DNA from: Oceanospirillaceae bacterium
Lineage (GTDB): Bacteria; Pseudomonadota; Gammaproteobacteria; Pseudomonadales; Balneatricaceae
NCBI GenBank assembly: GCA_003523085.1
Contig: DPHD01000092.1
Span: forward strand, 18,842-30,690
Reading direction: 5' to 3'
Length of the DNA: 11,849 nt
Shown: positions 5,711 to 11,849 of the stretch, in pieces
Layout: each line of letters opens with the position of its first letter
Numbering within the stretch: position 1 is the first letter of the stretch
Translations under genes and position numbers: made by a program
The notes under the pieces: generated by a model
What the model was told of the DNA's origin: nothing
The model's database searches: none
The model's input: the letters and a program-made list of their open reading frames with translations, nothing else

Positions 5711-6910
5711 TTAGGCTTTAACCGCTGGTTTAGGTAAGGTATTGAGGTAAAGCATGGCCACAAAGGTGACCCAAGAAGTGATGGCAAAACCCAACACCAG
5801 CGGCAACACTGTGCCATCGTAAGACATGCCCACCCACATACCAATAGGCACTGATACCAAGGTAGCGCTAGATCCAACCACGGAGGCACCCATGCCTGCT
5901 AGTTTACCCAAAGGCTCCATGGCAAGGGCGTTTAAGTTGCCAAACCGAAAGCCAATGCCAAAAAATATAATGCTACATAACGCCATAAAGTCACCTAAAC
6001 TTGGGCCGTTGGCTAAGCTTAGGGCGTAGATGTAAAAGGCCAAGCAAGAGATGCCAGTCATAACATTGGTGATTTGAACTAAACGGTACATACCAAAACG
6101 CACCACCAACTTAGCATTCAGCAACGAAGCGCCTATAGTGGGTAAGGCCAACACAGCAAAATACAAAGGGAAGGCTTCGCCTACGCCATAGGTCTGCTGA
6201 AAGATCTGTTGGCTGGAGCTCAAATAGCCCATAAAGCCACCTAACACCAGTCCAGAAACCAAGGCATAACCGGTGGCAATGGGGTTAACCAACACCTGTA
6301 ACATGGTGGACCAAAGTTTTTTAGGGTGCAAGGATAAACGGTTTTCGGGTTTCAGGGTTTCGTCTAAACGGACAAACACCCACACCATCATAATAGCAGC
6401 GATAGCCACATACAGGCCAAAGATCCACTGCCAAGGGCCCACTAACAACACCCCCTGCCCTACCAGTGGTGCCATAATCGGCACCGCCATAAACAAGGTC
6501 ATGGCAAACGACATGATACGTGCCATGGCTGGCCCACTGTAACAGTCTCGGACTAAAGCCACCACCATCACCCGCGGTCCTGAGGCACCAAAACCCTGCA
6601 AAAAGCGGCCAATGAGCATGGTTTCTAAGCTAGTCGCGCTGGCGCTAATAATGCTACCTAGACTAAAGATAGCCAAACCTAAAAAAATACTGCTTCTACG
6701 GCCATATTTGTCAGAAATAGGGCCATACACTAGCTGTCCTAGGGCATGGCCTGCAAACACTCCGGTGATGACTAATTGAATGGCATTACCATCCACTGCA
6801 AAGTCTTGCGCCATAAGGCCTAGGGCCGGCAACATGGCATCGGTCGACAAGGCCACCATAGACATTAAGCAGGCGATAATAATGACAAACTCGCGCTGGC
6901 TTATGCTCAT
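5711..6910 (-). CDS. MFS transporter, Bcr/CflA (DHA1) type
   Basis: A 399-residue major facilitator with about 12 hydrophobic segments. The N-terminal STDAMLPAL (22-30), motif A GPISDKYGRR (63-72), the GRFLQGFGASGPRV segment in TM4 (101-114) and a motif C-like PIMAPLVGQG (144-153) are typical of the Bcr/CflA drug:H+ antiporter family. These are inner-membrane proton-coupled exporters of small molecules (bicyclomycin, sulfonamides, cysteine); some relatives may import. The gene follows dctM after only 4 bp and has no clear Shine-Dalgarno sequence, so translation is probably coupled. Its place between a TRAP importer and the HisA-like/PsuK/PsuG enzymes suggests a metabolite exporter or second transporter for the same pathway rather than a general drug pump. 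The substrate cannot be read from sequence. Confidence 0.87.
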   Translation of the reverse strand: MSISQREFVIIIACLMSMVALSTDAMLPALGLMAQDFAVDGNAIQLVITGVFAGHALGQLVYGPISDKYGRRSSIFLGLAIFSLGSIISASATSLETMLIGRFLQGFGASGPRVMVVALVRDCYSGPAMARIMSFAMTLFMAVPIMAPLVGQGVLLVGPWQWIFGLYVAIAAIMMVWVFVRLDETLKPENRLSLHPKKLWSTMLQVLVNPIATGYALVSGLVLGGFMGYLSSSQQIFQQTYGVGEAFPLYFAVLALPTIGASLLNAKLVVRFGMYRLVQITNVMTGISCLAFYIYALSLANGPSLGDFMALCSIIFFGIGFRFGNLNALAMEPLGKLAGMGASVVGSSATLVSVPIGMWVGMSYDGTVLPLVLGFAITSWVTFVAMLYLNTLPKPAVKA

Positions 6911-6914
6911 GGGG

Positions 6915-8249
6915 CTAGCCAGCCATTAAGTTAGGCAGCCACAATACTAAACCAGGCAACAGAATGAGCGTCATTAATCGCACGATGTCGACAATCCAAA
7001 ACGGCGTGACACCACGGAAAATGGTACTCAATTTAACATCGTCCAACATACTCTTAAGTACAAAAACATTGAGGCCCACGGGCGGCGTTATGAGGCTAAT
7101 CTCGGTAATCACCACCACTATAATGCCAAACCAAATAAGCGCCAACTCAGGGTCCATCAAGGCCTCAGAGTAACCACCTAAGTCTAAACCTAATACTAGC
7201 GGGTAAAACACGGGCACCGTGAGCATAATCATAGACAGGCTTTCTAACACCGTACCTAACACCACATAGACCAACATGATGAGCATAATCACCGCAATGG
7301 CAGACAAATCAAACGACACCACCCAGTCCGACAACAACTCAGGCAAACCGGCAATATTCACGTAGTTGGAGAAAATTTCTGCGCCAATCAAAATAACAAA
7401 AATCATGGCCGTAGTACGTGCACTTTCTACTAATGTTTCAAACAGCGACTGCCAACTGAGGCGCTGACGAATTAACGCAATAAAGAAGGCTCCCGAAGCG
7501 CCAATACCTGCGGCTTCTGTGGGCGTGAAAATACCACCATAAATGCCACCAATGACCAAACCAAACAAGGCCAATACGCCAGACACACCCCACAGGGCCT
7601 GTAACCGTTGGGGCCAACCAAAACGGTCGCCACGTGGGCCTTTTTCGGGTTTTAAGGTGACCGTGACTAACACCGCCACCAAATACAAAATAACGCCCAA
7701 CAAACCGGGCAAAATACCGGCAATAAACAACAAACCAATATCGCTTTCGGTCATGATGCCAAAAATAATTAAAATGACACTGGGCGGAATTAAAATACCC
7801 AAGGTACCACCAGCAGCAATGGAGCCTGCGGCTAGGCCTTCGTCATAGCCATACTTTTTCATGGGTGGCATGGCCACTTTAGACATAGTCGCCGCGGTAG
7901 CTAAACTCGAACCACACACCGCACTAAAACCACCACAGGCCACCACCGTAGCCATGGCAAGGCCACCACGACGATGGCCTAAAAAGGCGTTGGCTGCCGT
8001 ATACAGCTCGTCCGATAAGCCTGCACGGCTAACAAAATTGCCCATTAAAATAAATAAAGGCACCACCGATAGGCCATAGTTCAAGCCGGTGTCGTAGGTA
8101 ATAATACTGGCCATGGCCATCGAACCAGAAAAACTGGTCATTAAACCAAACCCTACAAACCCCACCAAACCCATGGCAAACGCAATAGGCATACGCACAA
8201 CAATCACTAAGGTGAGCATCGCAGCAAAGGCAATTAAAGATTCATACAT
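6915..8249 (-). CDS. dctM: TRAP transporter large permease subunit (DctM family)
   Basis: This is the main translocating membrane subunit of a tripartite ATP-independent periplasmic transporter, which imports organic acids using a sodium gradient and a periplasmic binding protein. The 444 residues are almost wholly hydrophobic with about a dozen membrane segments. Family hallmarks include the start LVIVVRMPIAFAMGLVG, then SVVPLFILMGNFVSRAG, the LGILIPPSVILIIFG loop, a GIFTPTEAAGIGA segment (GxxTPTEA is diagnostic) and ITPPVGLNVFVLK near the C-terminus. It starts 5 bp after dctQ and ends 4 bp before the MFS gene, so all four are likely co-transcribed. It is slightly longer than the common ~425-residue form. 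Confidence 0.95.
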   Translation of the reverse strand: MYESLIAFAAMLTLVIVVRMPIAFAMGLVGFVGFGLMTSFSGSMAMASIITYDTGLNYGLSVVPLFILMGNFVSRAGLSDELYTAANAFLGHRRGGLAMATVVACGGFSAVCGSSLATAATMSKVAMPPMKKYGYDEGLAAGSIAAGGTLGILIPPSVILIIFGIMTESDIGLLFIAGILPGLLGVILYLVAVLVTVTLKPEKGPRGDRFGWPQRLQALWGVSGVLALFGLVIGGIYGGIFTPTEAAGIGASGAFFIALIRQRLSWQSLFETLVESARTTAMIFVILIGAEIFSNYVNIAGLPELLSDWVVSFDLSAIAVIMLIMLVYVVLGTVLESLSMIMLTVPVFYPLVLGLDLGGYSEALMDPELALIWFGIIVVVITEISLITPPVGLNVFVLKSMLDDVKLSTIFRGVTPFWIVDIVRLMTLILLPGLVLWLPNLMAG

Positions 8250-8254
8250 AGTGT

Positions 8255-8797
8255 TTATGCTTTTTCAGAAGAAGGAATAGATGGTGTAACGCCGGCTCGA
8301 GCATATTGCCAAGCCAATAATAAGGCAATAAAACTACTTAAGCCTATAGCGATACTGATGTAAAAAAATACCGGCGCCGTAGGCAACAATAACATGGCGG
8401 TTTGATCGCCGTAACGTACCGATTCAAGGGCTTTATGCCACACTTTATAACTAATGCCAGCTAAGATTATGCTCGTAGCTACGGCAATAGCAACGTCTCT
8501 TAACCAGGCTAAAAAGTTGGGCACAAAGCTATCAATAAGGTCCACTGTAATGTGGGCGTCTTTGGCAGAGACCAAAGGTAGAGCAGAAAATATAATGGCC
8601 GCTAACAGCAATTCAGTGATCTCGTAGCTGCCGTTTACCGGCGCATTAAACCCATAGCGACCCACCACGTCGACTAAGGTTAACAACATCAACAAAAACA
8701 AAAGGGTGGCTGCTAAGCCACCCAATATACGCTGCAGCACAAACTGCATGACGGAGCCAGATACAAGTACCCGGCTCCTCGTTTGACTAACTGACAT
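8255..8797 (-). CDS. dctQ: TRAP transporter small permease subunit (DctQ family)
   Basis: The small membrane subunit that pairs with DctM. About four hydrophobic helices are visible, with the family features LVDVVGRYGFNAPVNGSYEITELL (TM1 end and the following acidic loop) and SAKDAHITVDLI. The ATG at 8797 shares its A with the dctP stop (TAATG). From here the protein is 180 residues and begins with a polar 16-residue extension. An internal ATG at 8749 (MQFVLQRILGG) would give a 164-residue protein with the usual DctQ N-terminus, but it has no ribosome site and follows a 6-bp GC-rich hairpin. The upstream start has a GAG just before it. I keep 8797 but regard the start as undecided. Confidence 0.9.
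   Translation of the reverse strand: MSVSQTRSRVLVSGSVMQFVLQRILGGLAATLLFLLMLLTLVDVVGRYGFNAPVNGSYEITELLLAAIIFSALPLVSAKDAHITVDLIDSFVPNFLAWLRDVAIAVATSIILAGISYKVWHKALESVRYGDQTAMLLLPTAPVFFYISIAIGLSSFIALLLAWQYARAGVTPSIPSSEKA
8753..8778 (-). other. Hairpin at the dctP/dctQ junction
   Basis: GGAGCC (8753-8758) and GGCTCC (8773-8778) form a perfect 6-bp GC-rich inverted repeat with a 14-nt loop, starting 18 bp after the dctP stop. TRAP operons often make much more binding protein than permease, and a stem here could protect or attenuate the dctP end of the transcript. There is no T-run, so it is not a complete intrinsic terminator. Confidence 0.35.
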
Positions 8798-9819
8798 TAC
8801 TCAGCAGCAACTTTTGCAATTTCGGCGCGTAAATCAGCCATTACTGCAGAACCGTCTACACCCAAGCCATTGGCTGTAGCGATCCAGTTAGCTTCTAAAT
8901 GGCCCGTTGCCGCTTTGATTTCGGCTACAAACGCATCGCTTGCCGTCACGGTAGCAATACCTGCATCATTCATCGCAGCTTGACCTAACGCATCATGCTT
9001 ATCCCAACCTTGACCCGCAATACGAGCAAAGTTTTCGCCAGAGGCACGCATTAGAGCGGCTTGGTTGTCGGCACTTAAGCCTTCAAACTTAGCAGGGTTC
9101 ATGGTTAAGAAGAAACTAGTGTTGTATAAACCACCAGGCACCTTAGTGGCATGGTTCAACAACTTGGTTAGCTTGAACGACTTAATGGATTCAGTCGGCA
9201 AGAAAGTACCGTCGGCAACGCCGCTAGATAGCATTTCGTAGTTTTTAGTGGCCGAGGCCAACATTGCAGTCACACCTAGGGCCTTAGCTGCGTTACCCGC
9301 AACACCACCACCGACGCGGAACTTTAAACCTGCCATGTCTTCAACGCTGTTAATCGCACGAACGTTGTTATGAATTACACCCGGTCCGTGAGACATCAAG
9401 CCCAACAACACAGTGCCTTCATGTTCATTAACTGATTCTAAGTGCTTCTTGTAGATGCGCCAGTAAGCCACAGATACGTCTTCTGCACTGTCACCCAAAA
9501 ATGGCAACTCGGTAGAGGCCGTTAACTTAAAGCGGCCTGGCTGGTAGCCATGCACACCGTAAGTAATGTCGGCAACACCGTCTTTAGCAAGGTCATAGTG
9601 GGCTGGTGGAGCGCCCAATGCCTTAGGTAAAATACGCACCTTAAGCTCGCCGCCACTTTCGGCTTCTACGGCTTTAATCCAAGGCTTAATAATGTCGGCA
9701 ACCACAGGGTGTTTAGGTGGCAACCAAGATGACAAAAATAGGGTTTCAGCAGCACTTGCCACAGTAGACGCGCCTAGCATTAGGCCAGTAGCCATAGTCG
9801 CGACGATTAACTTTTTCAT
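8797..9819 (-). CDS. dctP: TRAP transporter periplasmic substrate-binding protein (DctP family)
   Basis: A 340-residue extracytoplasmic binding protein. Residues 1-24 are a Sec signal peptide (MKK, a hydrophobic core, then ASAA before ETLFLSSW). The mature start FLSSWLPPKHP is typical of DctP proteins. R168 in LKFRVGGG is the conserved arginine that normally salt-bridges the ligand carboxylate, and YNTSFFLTMN (232-241) supplies the usual second ligand-contact strand. This implies an organic acid ligand. It is divergent from a p-hydroxyphenylacetate hydroxylase component and shares an operator-like repeat with it, so an aromatic acid such as hydroxyphenylacetate is the leading guess; sequence alone does not prove this. 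The ATG at 9819 has GGAG with 6-nt spacing. It is the first gene of the leftward cluster. Confidence 0.93.
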   Translation of the reverse strand: MKKLIVATMATGLMLGASTVASAAETLFLSSWLPPKHPVVADIIKPWIKAVEAESGGELKVRILPKALGAPPAHYDLAKDGVADITYGVHGYQPGRFKLTASTELPFLGDSAEDVSVAYWRIYKKHLESVNEHEGTVLLGLMSHGPGVIHNNVRAINSVEDMAGLKFRVGGGVAGNAAKALGVTAMLASATKNYEMLSSGVADGTFLPTESIKSFKLTKLLNHATKVPGGLYNTSFFLTMNPAKFEGLSADNQAALMRASGENFARIAGQGWDKHDALGQAAMNDAGIATVTASDAFVAEIKAATGHLEANWIATANGLGVDGSAVMADLRAEIAKVAAE

Positions 9820-9888
9820 GTATTACTCCAAATTTTTAGATTTATCAGCGAACCAGAAACCAGTGACTAGGGTCACCAATTTGAACTC

Positions 9889-9918
9889 AGCATACACGCG
9901 ATCAAGTTCACATGTAAA
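9889..9918 (-). promoter_or_regulatory. Predicted dctP promoter
   Basis: On the minus strand, TTTACA (9918-9913, 5 of 6 to the -35 consensus), an 18-bp spacer and TATGCT (9894-9889, 4 of 6 to the -10), about 70 bp before the dctP ATG. The -35 lies inside the operator-like sequence 9904-9921. In the predicted 5' leader, a small hairpin GTGAC-TAGG-GTCAC spans 9863-9876. Confidence 0.45.
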
Positions 9919-9921
9919 CTA
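9904..9921. promoter_or_regulatory. Putative HpaR-like MarR operator, copy 1 (dctP side)
   Basis: AAGTTCACATGTAAACTA is an imperfect dyad: the 16-bp core AGTTCACATGTAAACT differs from its own reverse complement only at one symmetric pair of positions. It matches copy 2 (10026-10043) at 14 of 18 positions and overlaps the predicted dctP -35 hexamer. Confidence 0.6.
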
Positions 9922-9984
9922 TACAAATGGATATATGATACTTTTTTTAAATAAATTAGCTTTTTTATGAATCATTTTATTAAA

Positions 9985-10002
9985 GTTGCGGCCTACCGCA
10001 AC
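9985..10002. promoter_or_regulatory. Perfect 7-bp inverted repeat in the dctP/hydroxylase divergent region
   Basis: GTTGCGG-CCTA-CCGCAAC has perfect 7-bp arms and a 4-nt centre, GC-rich inside a very AT-rich spacer. It is unrelated to the two MarR-like sites flanking it. It could be the binding site of a second regulator or an mRNA hairpin. No T-run follows on the plus strand, and only a broken one (TTTAATAAAA) on the minus strand. Confidence 0.45.
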
Positions 10003-10025
10003 AGTTGCTACTATACACCTATTAA

Positions 10026-10043
10026 TAGTTAATATGTTAACTA
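10026..10043. promoter_or_regulatory. Putative HpaR-like MarR operator, copy 2 (hydroxylase side)
   Basis: TAGTTAA-TATG-TTAACTA is a perfect 7-bp-arm dyad of 18 bp, the size and shape of a MarR dimer site. It lies 32 bp before the hydroxylase ATG and immediately upstream of a TATAAA (10048-10053) that could be the -10. It shares 14 of 18 positions with both copy 1 and copy 3. Confidence 0.65.
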
Positions 10044-10075
10044 CTTTTATAAAAACATAACTTAGGCCCTTGCCC

Positions 10076-11251
10076 ATGACTTCATCTAGCCAGCTACTGA
10101 ACGATTTAAAAGACATACTCCCAACGATAGCCGCCAACGCCGAACAAGCCGAAGCCATGCGCATGGTTCCCCATGAAAACATTGAACTACTCACAAAGAT
10201 TAAATTTTTGCGTGCTTTCCAACCCAAAGCATGGGGCGGTTTAGAAGTTTCCTTGCCTGAGTTTGCTGAAGCCGTGGCCATGTTGTCTGGCGCTTGTGCC
10301 AGCACGGCTTGGTCTGCCAGCCTACTTAACACCCACAGCCATCAGCTTGCCTTATTCTCTTCACAAGCCCAAGCAGATGTGTGGGGCCAAAACCCAGAAG
10401 CCACCATTAGCTCCAGCATTGCTCCTTTTGGTAAAACCACAGAAGTGGACGGCGGTGTGATGTTTAGCGGAGACATGAGCTGGAGCAGCGGCTGTGACCA
10501 TGCCCAGTGGGCCATTATGGGCTTTATCCGGGCTGGTGCGAAAGTCGACGCCAAACCACACCAACATTTTGCTTTAGTACCGCGCAGCGATTACGAGATC
10601 ATCGACAATTGGCACGCCATGGCCATGAAAGGTTCGGGCACTAAGGTACTTAAAGTACGCGATGTATTTGTACCAGAGCACCGCATCGAATCGGCCAAGG
10701 CCCTTATGACCGGCCAATCGACTGGCTATGGCATGTACCCAGATAGCAACATCTTTTTTGCCGCCTACCGGCCCTACTTTGCCTGTGGTTTCTCGGCCAT
10801 TAGCTTAGGCATTGCCGAACAAATGGTCACCTGGTTTACCGAACGCTCTAAAACCCGCGTACGTGCCTATACGGGTGCCGAAGTAGGCAAAGACGTACCG
10901 GCTTACATGCGTTTAGCAGAATCTAAGCATCAAATTAATGCCGCCCGGGCACTGTTAGAAAAGGATTGGAACGACCTAGCGCAAATGGGTGTTAAACATG
11001 AGCTACCCAATGCCGACCAACTAGCCCAATGGCGCACCAACCAAGCCTATGCCGTTAAAATGTGTGTGGCCGCCGTCGACCGTTTGTTTGAATCAAGCGG
11101 TGCCAATGCCTGGTTCTTAAGCAACGAAGCCCAACGATTGTTCCGAGATTCCCACATGACTGCCGCCCACGCCTACACCGACTACGATGTTTGCAAGCAG
11201 ATCTACGGTCGTCACTTGGTAGGTTTAGAGCCAGACCCACGCTTACTGTAG
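10076..11251 (+). CDS. C2-hpah: p-Hydroxyphenylacetate 3-hydroxylase, oxygenase (C2) component; acyl-CoA dehydrogenase-fold flavin monooxygenase
   Basis: This is the oxygenase half of a two-component flavin monooxygenase that uses reduced flavin made by a separate reductase (C1) to hydroxylate 4-hydroxyphenylacetate to homoprotocatechuate. The 391 residues follow the Acinetobacter baumannii C2 enzyme nearly end to end, for example FLRAFQPKAWGGLEVSLPEF, ISSSIAPFGK, WSSGCDHA, YPDSNIFFAAYRPYFACGFS and RTNQAYAVKMC. The catalytic pair of C2, H120 and S146, corresponds to H87 and S113. Flavin- and substrate-side residues W112, R263, F266 and Y398 correspond to W79, R232, F235 and Y367. The ATG at 10076 is chosen with AGG 9 nt upstream; a TTG at 10070 is too close to it. 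No reductase gene is in the window. Control by the convergent MarR gene is inferred from the operator at 10026-10043. A relative acting on another phenol is the main alternative. Confidence 0.92.
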   Translation: MTSSSQLLNDLKDILPTIAANAEQAEAMRMVPHENIELLTKIKFLRAFQPKAWGGLEVSLPEFAEAVAMLSGACASTAWSASLLNTHSHQLALFSSQAQADVWGQNPEATISSSIAPFGKTTEVDGGVMFSGDMSWSSGCDHAQWAIMGFIRAGAKVDAKPHQHFALVPRSDYEIIDNWHAMAMKGSGTKVLKVRDVFVPEHRIESAKALMTGQSTGYGMYPDSNIFFAAYRPYFACGFSAISLGIAEQMVTWFTERSKTRVRAYTGAEVGKDVPAYMRLAESKHQINAARALLEKDWNDLAQMGVKHELPNADQLAQWRTNQAYAVKMCVAAVDRLFESSGANAWFLSNEAQRLFRDSHMTAAHAYTDYDVCKQIYGRHLVGLEPDPRLL

Positions 11252-11265
11252 GGCCCTAGCCGTGT

Positions 11266-11303
11266 AGCTAACCTAGCCATGTCCTGGCCAGGTTAGGTTA
11301 GCT
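11266..11303. terminator. Possible bidirectional hairpin between the hydroxylase and marR
   Basis: AGCTAACCT (11266-11274) and AGGTTAGCT (11295-11303) are perfect 9-bp arms. The loop contains a second perfect palindrome, CCTGGCCAGG (11283-11292). It lies between two convergent genes and covers the marR stop codon. No clear T-run follows on either side, so termination is a positional inference. Confidence 0.4.
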
Positions 11304-11723
11304 TAGCTCAACCACATCGTGTAATAGATCTAACAGATCGCTCATTTTTTGAGCCCCATACTTATCGTTTAAACCTTGATAAATCACTTGCACCTCTGGT
11401 GTCACCGACTCGATTAGCTCGGCACCCAACGGCAATATTTGCAACAAGACTCGGCGCCCGTCTTTGCCGTCTGCACGGCGTGTGAGCATGTTCTTTTCTT
11501 CTAGGTTCTTGATAATACGAGTAAGGCTTGGTGCCAGAACACAAGCGCTTTTTGCCAATTCCTTAGCATCCATTAATTCATTTTCGTGCAATACCCGCAA
11601 CACACGCCACTGTTGATCAGTGACATCGTGATCTTTAAGTACCTTACGAATAGGCGACATCACCGTTTCTCGGGCGCGTAATAAGGCCAAAGGTAACGCT
11701 CGGTCTGTTTTGGTAGGCTGCAT
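11298..11723 (-). CDS. hpaR: MarR-family repressor, HpaR-like (homoprotocatechuate/hydroxyphenylacetate regulator type)
   Basis: A 141-residue winged helix-turn-helix regulator. The N-terminal LPLALLRARETVMSPIRKVL (10-29) and VTDQQWRVLRVL (34-45) are characteristic of the HpaR/HpcR group, which controls 4-hydroxyphenylacetate/homoprotocatechuate degradation. The recognition helix lies around LAPSLTRIIKNLEEKNML (63-80) and the wing is ADGKDGRRVLLQI (84-96). Such repressors bind as dimers and release DNA on binding the aromatic ligand. The gene is convergent with the C2 hydroxylase, consistent with that role. A strong -10 (TATAAT) with an overlapping operator-like sequence upstream suggests autoregulation. 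The ATG at 11723 has only a weak GAG-type ribosome site. The MarR family is certain; the exact ligand is inferred. Confidence 0.9.
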   Translation of the reverse strand: MQPTKTDRALPLALLRARETVMSPIRKVLKDHDVTDQQWRVLRVLHENELMDAKELAKSACVLAPSLTRIIKNLEEKNMLTRRADGKDGRRVLLQILPLGAELIESVTPEVQVIYQGLNDKYGAQKMSDLLDLLHDVVELS

Positions 11724-11758
11724 GGTCAGTCTCGAACAGTTATTAATTTAGTGAGCGC

Positions 11759-11787
11759 ATTATACGGCCATACGCAAAAATACTAAA
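11759..11787 (-). promoter_or_regulatory. Predicted marR (hpaR-like) promoter
   Basis: On the minus strand a perfect TATAAT (11764-11759) lies 17 bp from a poor -35, TTTAGT (11787-11782). The predicted start near 11752 leaves a leader of about 28 nt. The -35 is covered by the operator-like sequence 11781-11798. Confidence 0.6.
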
Positions 11788-11798
11788 CAGGTTAACTA
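11781..11798. promoter_or_regulatory. Putative HpaR-like MarR operator, copy 3 (autoregulatory)
   Basis: TACTAAACAGGTTAACTA matches copy 2 at 14 of 18 positions; the right half GTTAACTA is identical and the left half is degraded. It overlaps the marR -35 region, as expected for negative autoregulation with a weaker site. Confidence 0.5.
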
Positions 11799-11849
11799 GA
11801 TCCTGACCTGCGTCAGGATGACCTGCGTCACCCCACGCGTCATTCCGCA
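11799..11849. repeat. Intergenic palindromic repeat element (REP-like), cut by the window edge
   Basis: An 8-bp perfect inverted repeat ATCCTGAC-CTGC-GTCAGGAT (11800-11819) is followed by a direct copy of its core: TGACCTGCGTCA occurs at 11804-11815 and 11819-11830, and a shorter GCGTCA at 11837-11842. On the minus strand the unit reads like the GTCATcCTG...CAGGAtcTAG dyads scattered between genes in many gammaproteobacteria. It is extragenic, upstream of marR. Confidence 0.5.

Noticed and set aside
10070..10075. TTG start for the hydroxylase at 10070
   Set aside because: It would sit only 3 nt from the AGG ribosome site, while the ATG at 10076 has normal spacing.
9919..10332. Minus-strand 137-residue open frame across the divergent promoter and the hydroxylase start
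   Set aside because: It is mostly antisense to conserved hydroxylase codons and its end is translated AT-rich promoter DNA; no family resemblance.
11804..11842. Direct repeats at the right edge as a CRISPR array
   Set aside because: Only two full 12-bp copies with a 15-bp period, no room for spacers, and no cas genes.

Overview
The window looks like accessory chromosome of a marine-type gammaproteobacterium. The evidence is gene content only: an E. coli-type HigB/HigA pair, a hybrid sensor kinase with a C-terminal Hpt domain, TRAP transport genes, and an Acinetobacter-like two-component-monooxygenase oxygenase under an HpaR-type MarR regulator. No RNA gene, transposase or CRISPR array is visible, so the species cannot be named.

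Layout. (1) Positions 1-1115 (+) hold the 3' part of a hybrid histidine kinase (ATPase, receiver, Hpt), broken by one extra A in an A7 run. It ends in a 53-bp convergent overlap with a single-domain response regulator (1063-1431, -). (2) At 1509-2198 (+) is a nitroreductase-fold flavoprotein that keeps the Glu/Tyr/Lys triad of iodotyrosine deiodinase at exact spacing. (3) At 2283-3044 (+) is a toxin-first higBA module whose promoter carries a perfect palindrome. The antitoxin gene runs 32 bp into the end of the convergent psuG. (4) From 9819 down to 3013 (-) seven genes lie in one direction: dctP, dctQ, dctM (TRAP transporter), a Bcr/CflA-type MFS protein, a 78-bp gap, then a divergent HisA-like isomerase, psuK and psuG. 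(5) Divergent from dctP is the oxygenase (C2) component of p-hydroxyphenylacetate 3-hydroxylase (10076-11251, +), convergent with an HpaR-like MarR repressor (11298-11723, -). (6) The right edge carries a short palindromic, repeated intergenic element.

How they fit together. Three related 18-bp sequences (9904-9921, 10026-10043, 11781-11798) sit in the dctP, oxygenase and marR upstream regions and are the best candidates for the MarR operator. This links the TRAP transporter to hydroxyphenylacetate-type aromatic metabolism. Whether readthrough also brings MFS, HisA-like, PsuK and PsuG under that control is open; a possible internal promoter precedes the HisA-like gene. PsuK and PsuG form the known pseudouridine degradation pair (phosphorylation, then cleavage to uracil and ribose 5-phosphate).

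The most novel element is the HisA-like protein. It has Glu where canonical HisA has its first catalytic Asp, lacks the usual RDGT-type loop, and is coupled to psuK/psuG rather than to histidine genes. It may act on a C-nucleoside or ribosylamine substrate instead of ProFAR. The HisA, C2, IYD, PsuG and HigBA comparisons are made from memory of family sequences, not from a database search.
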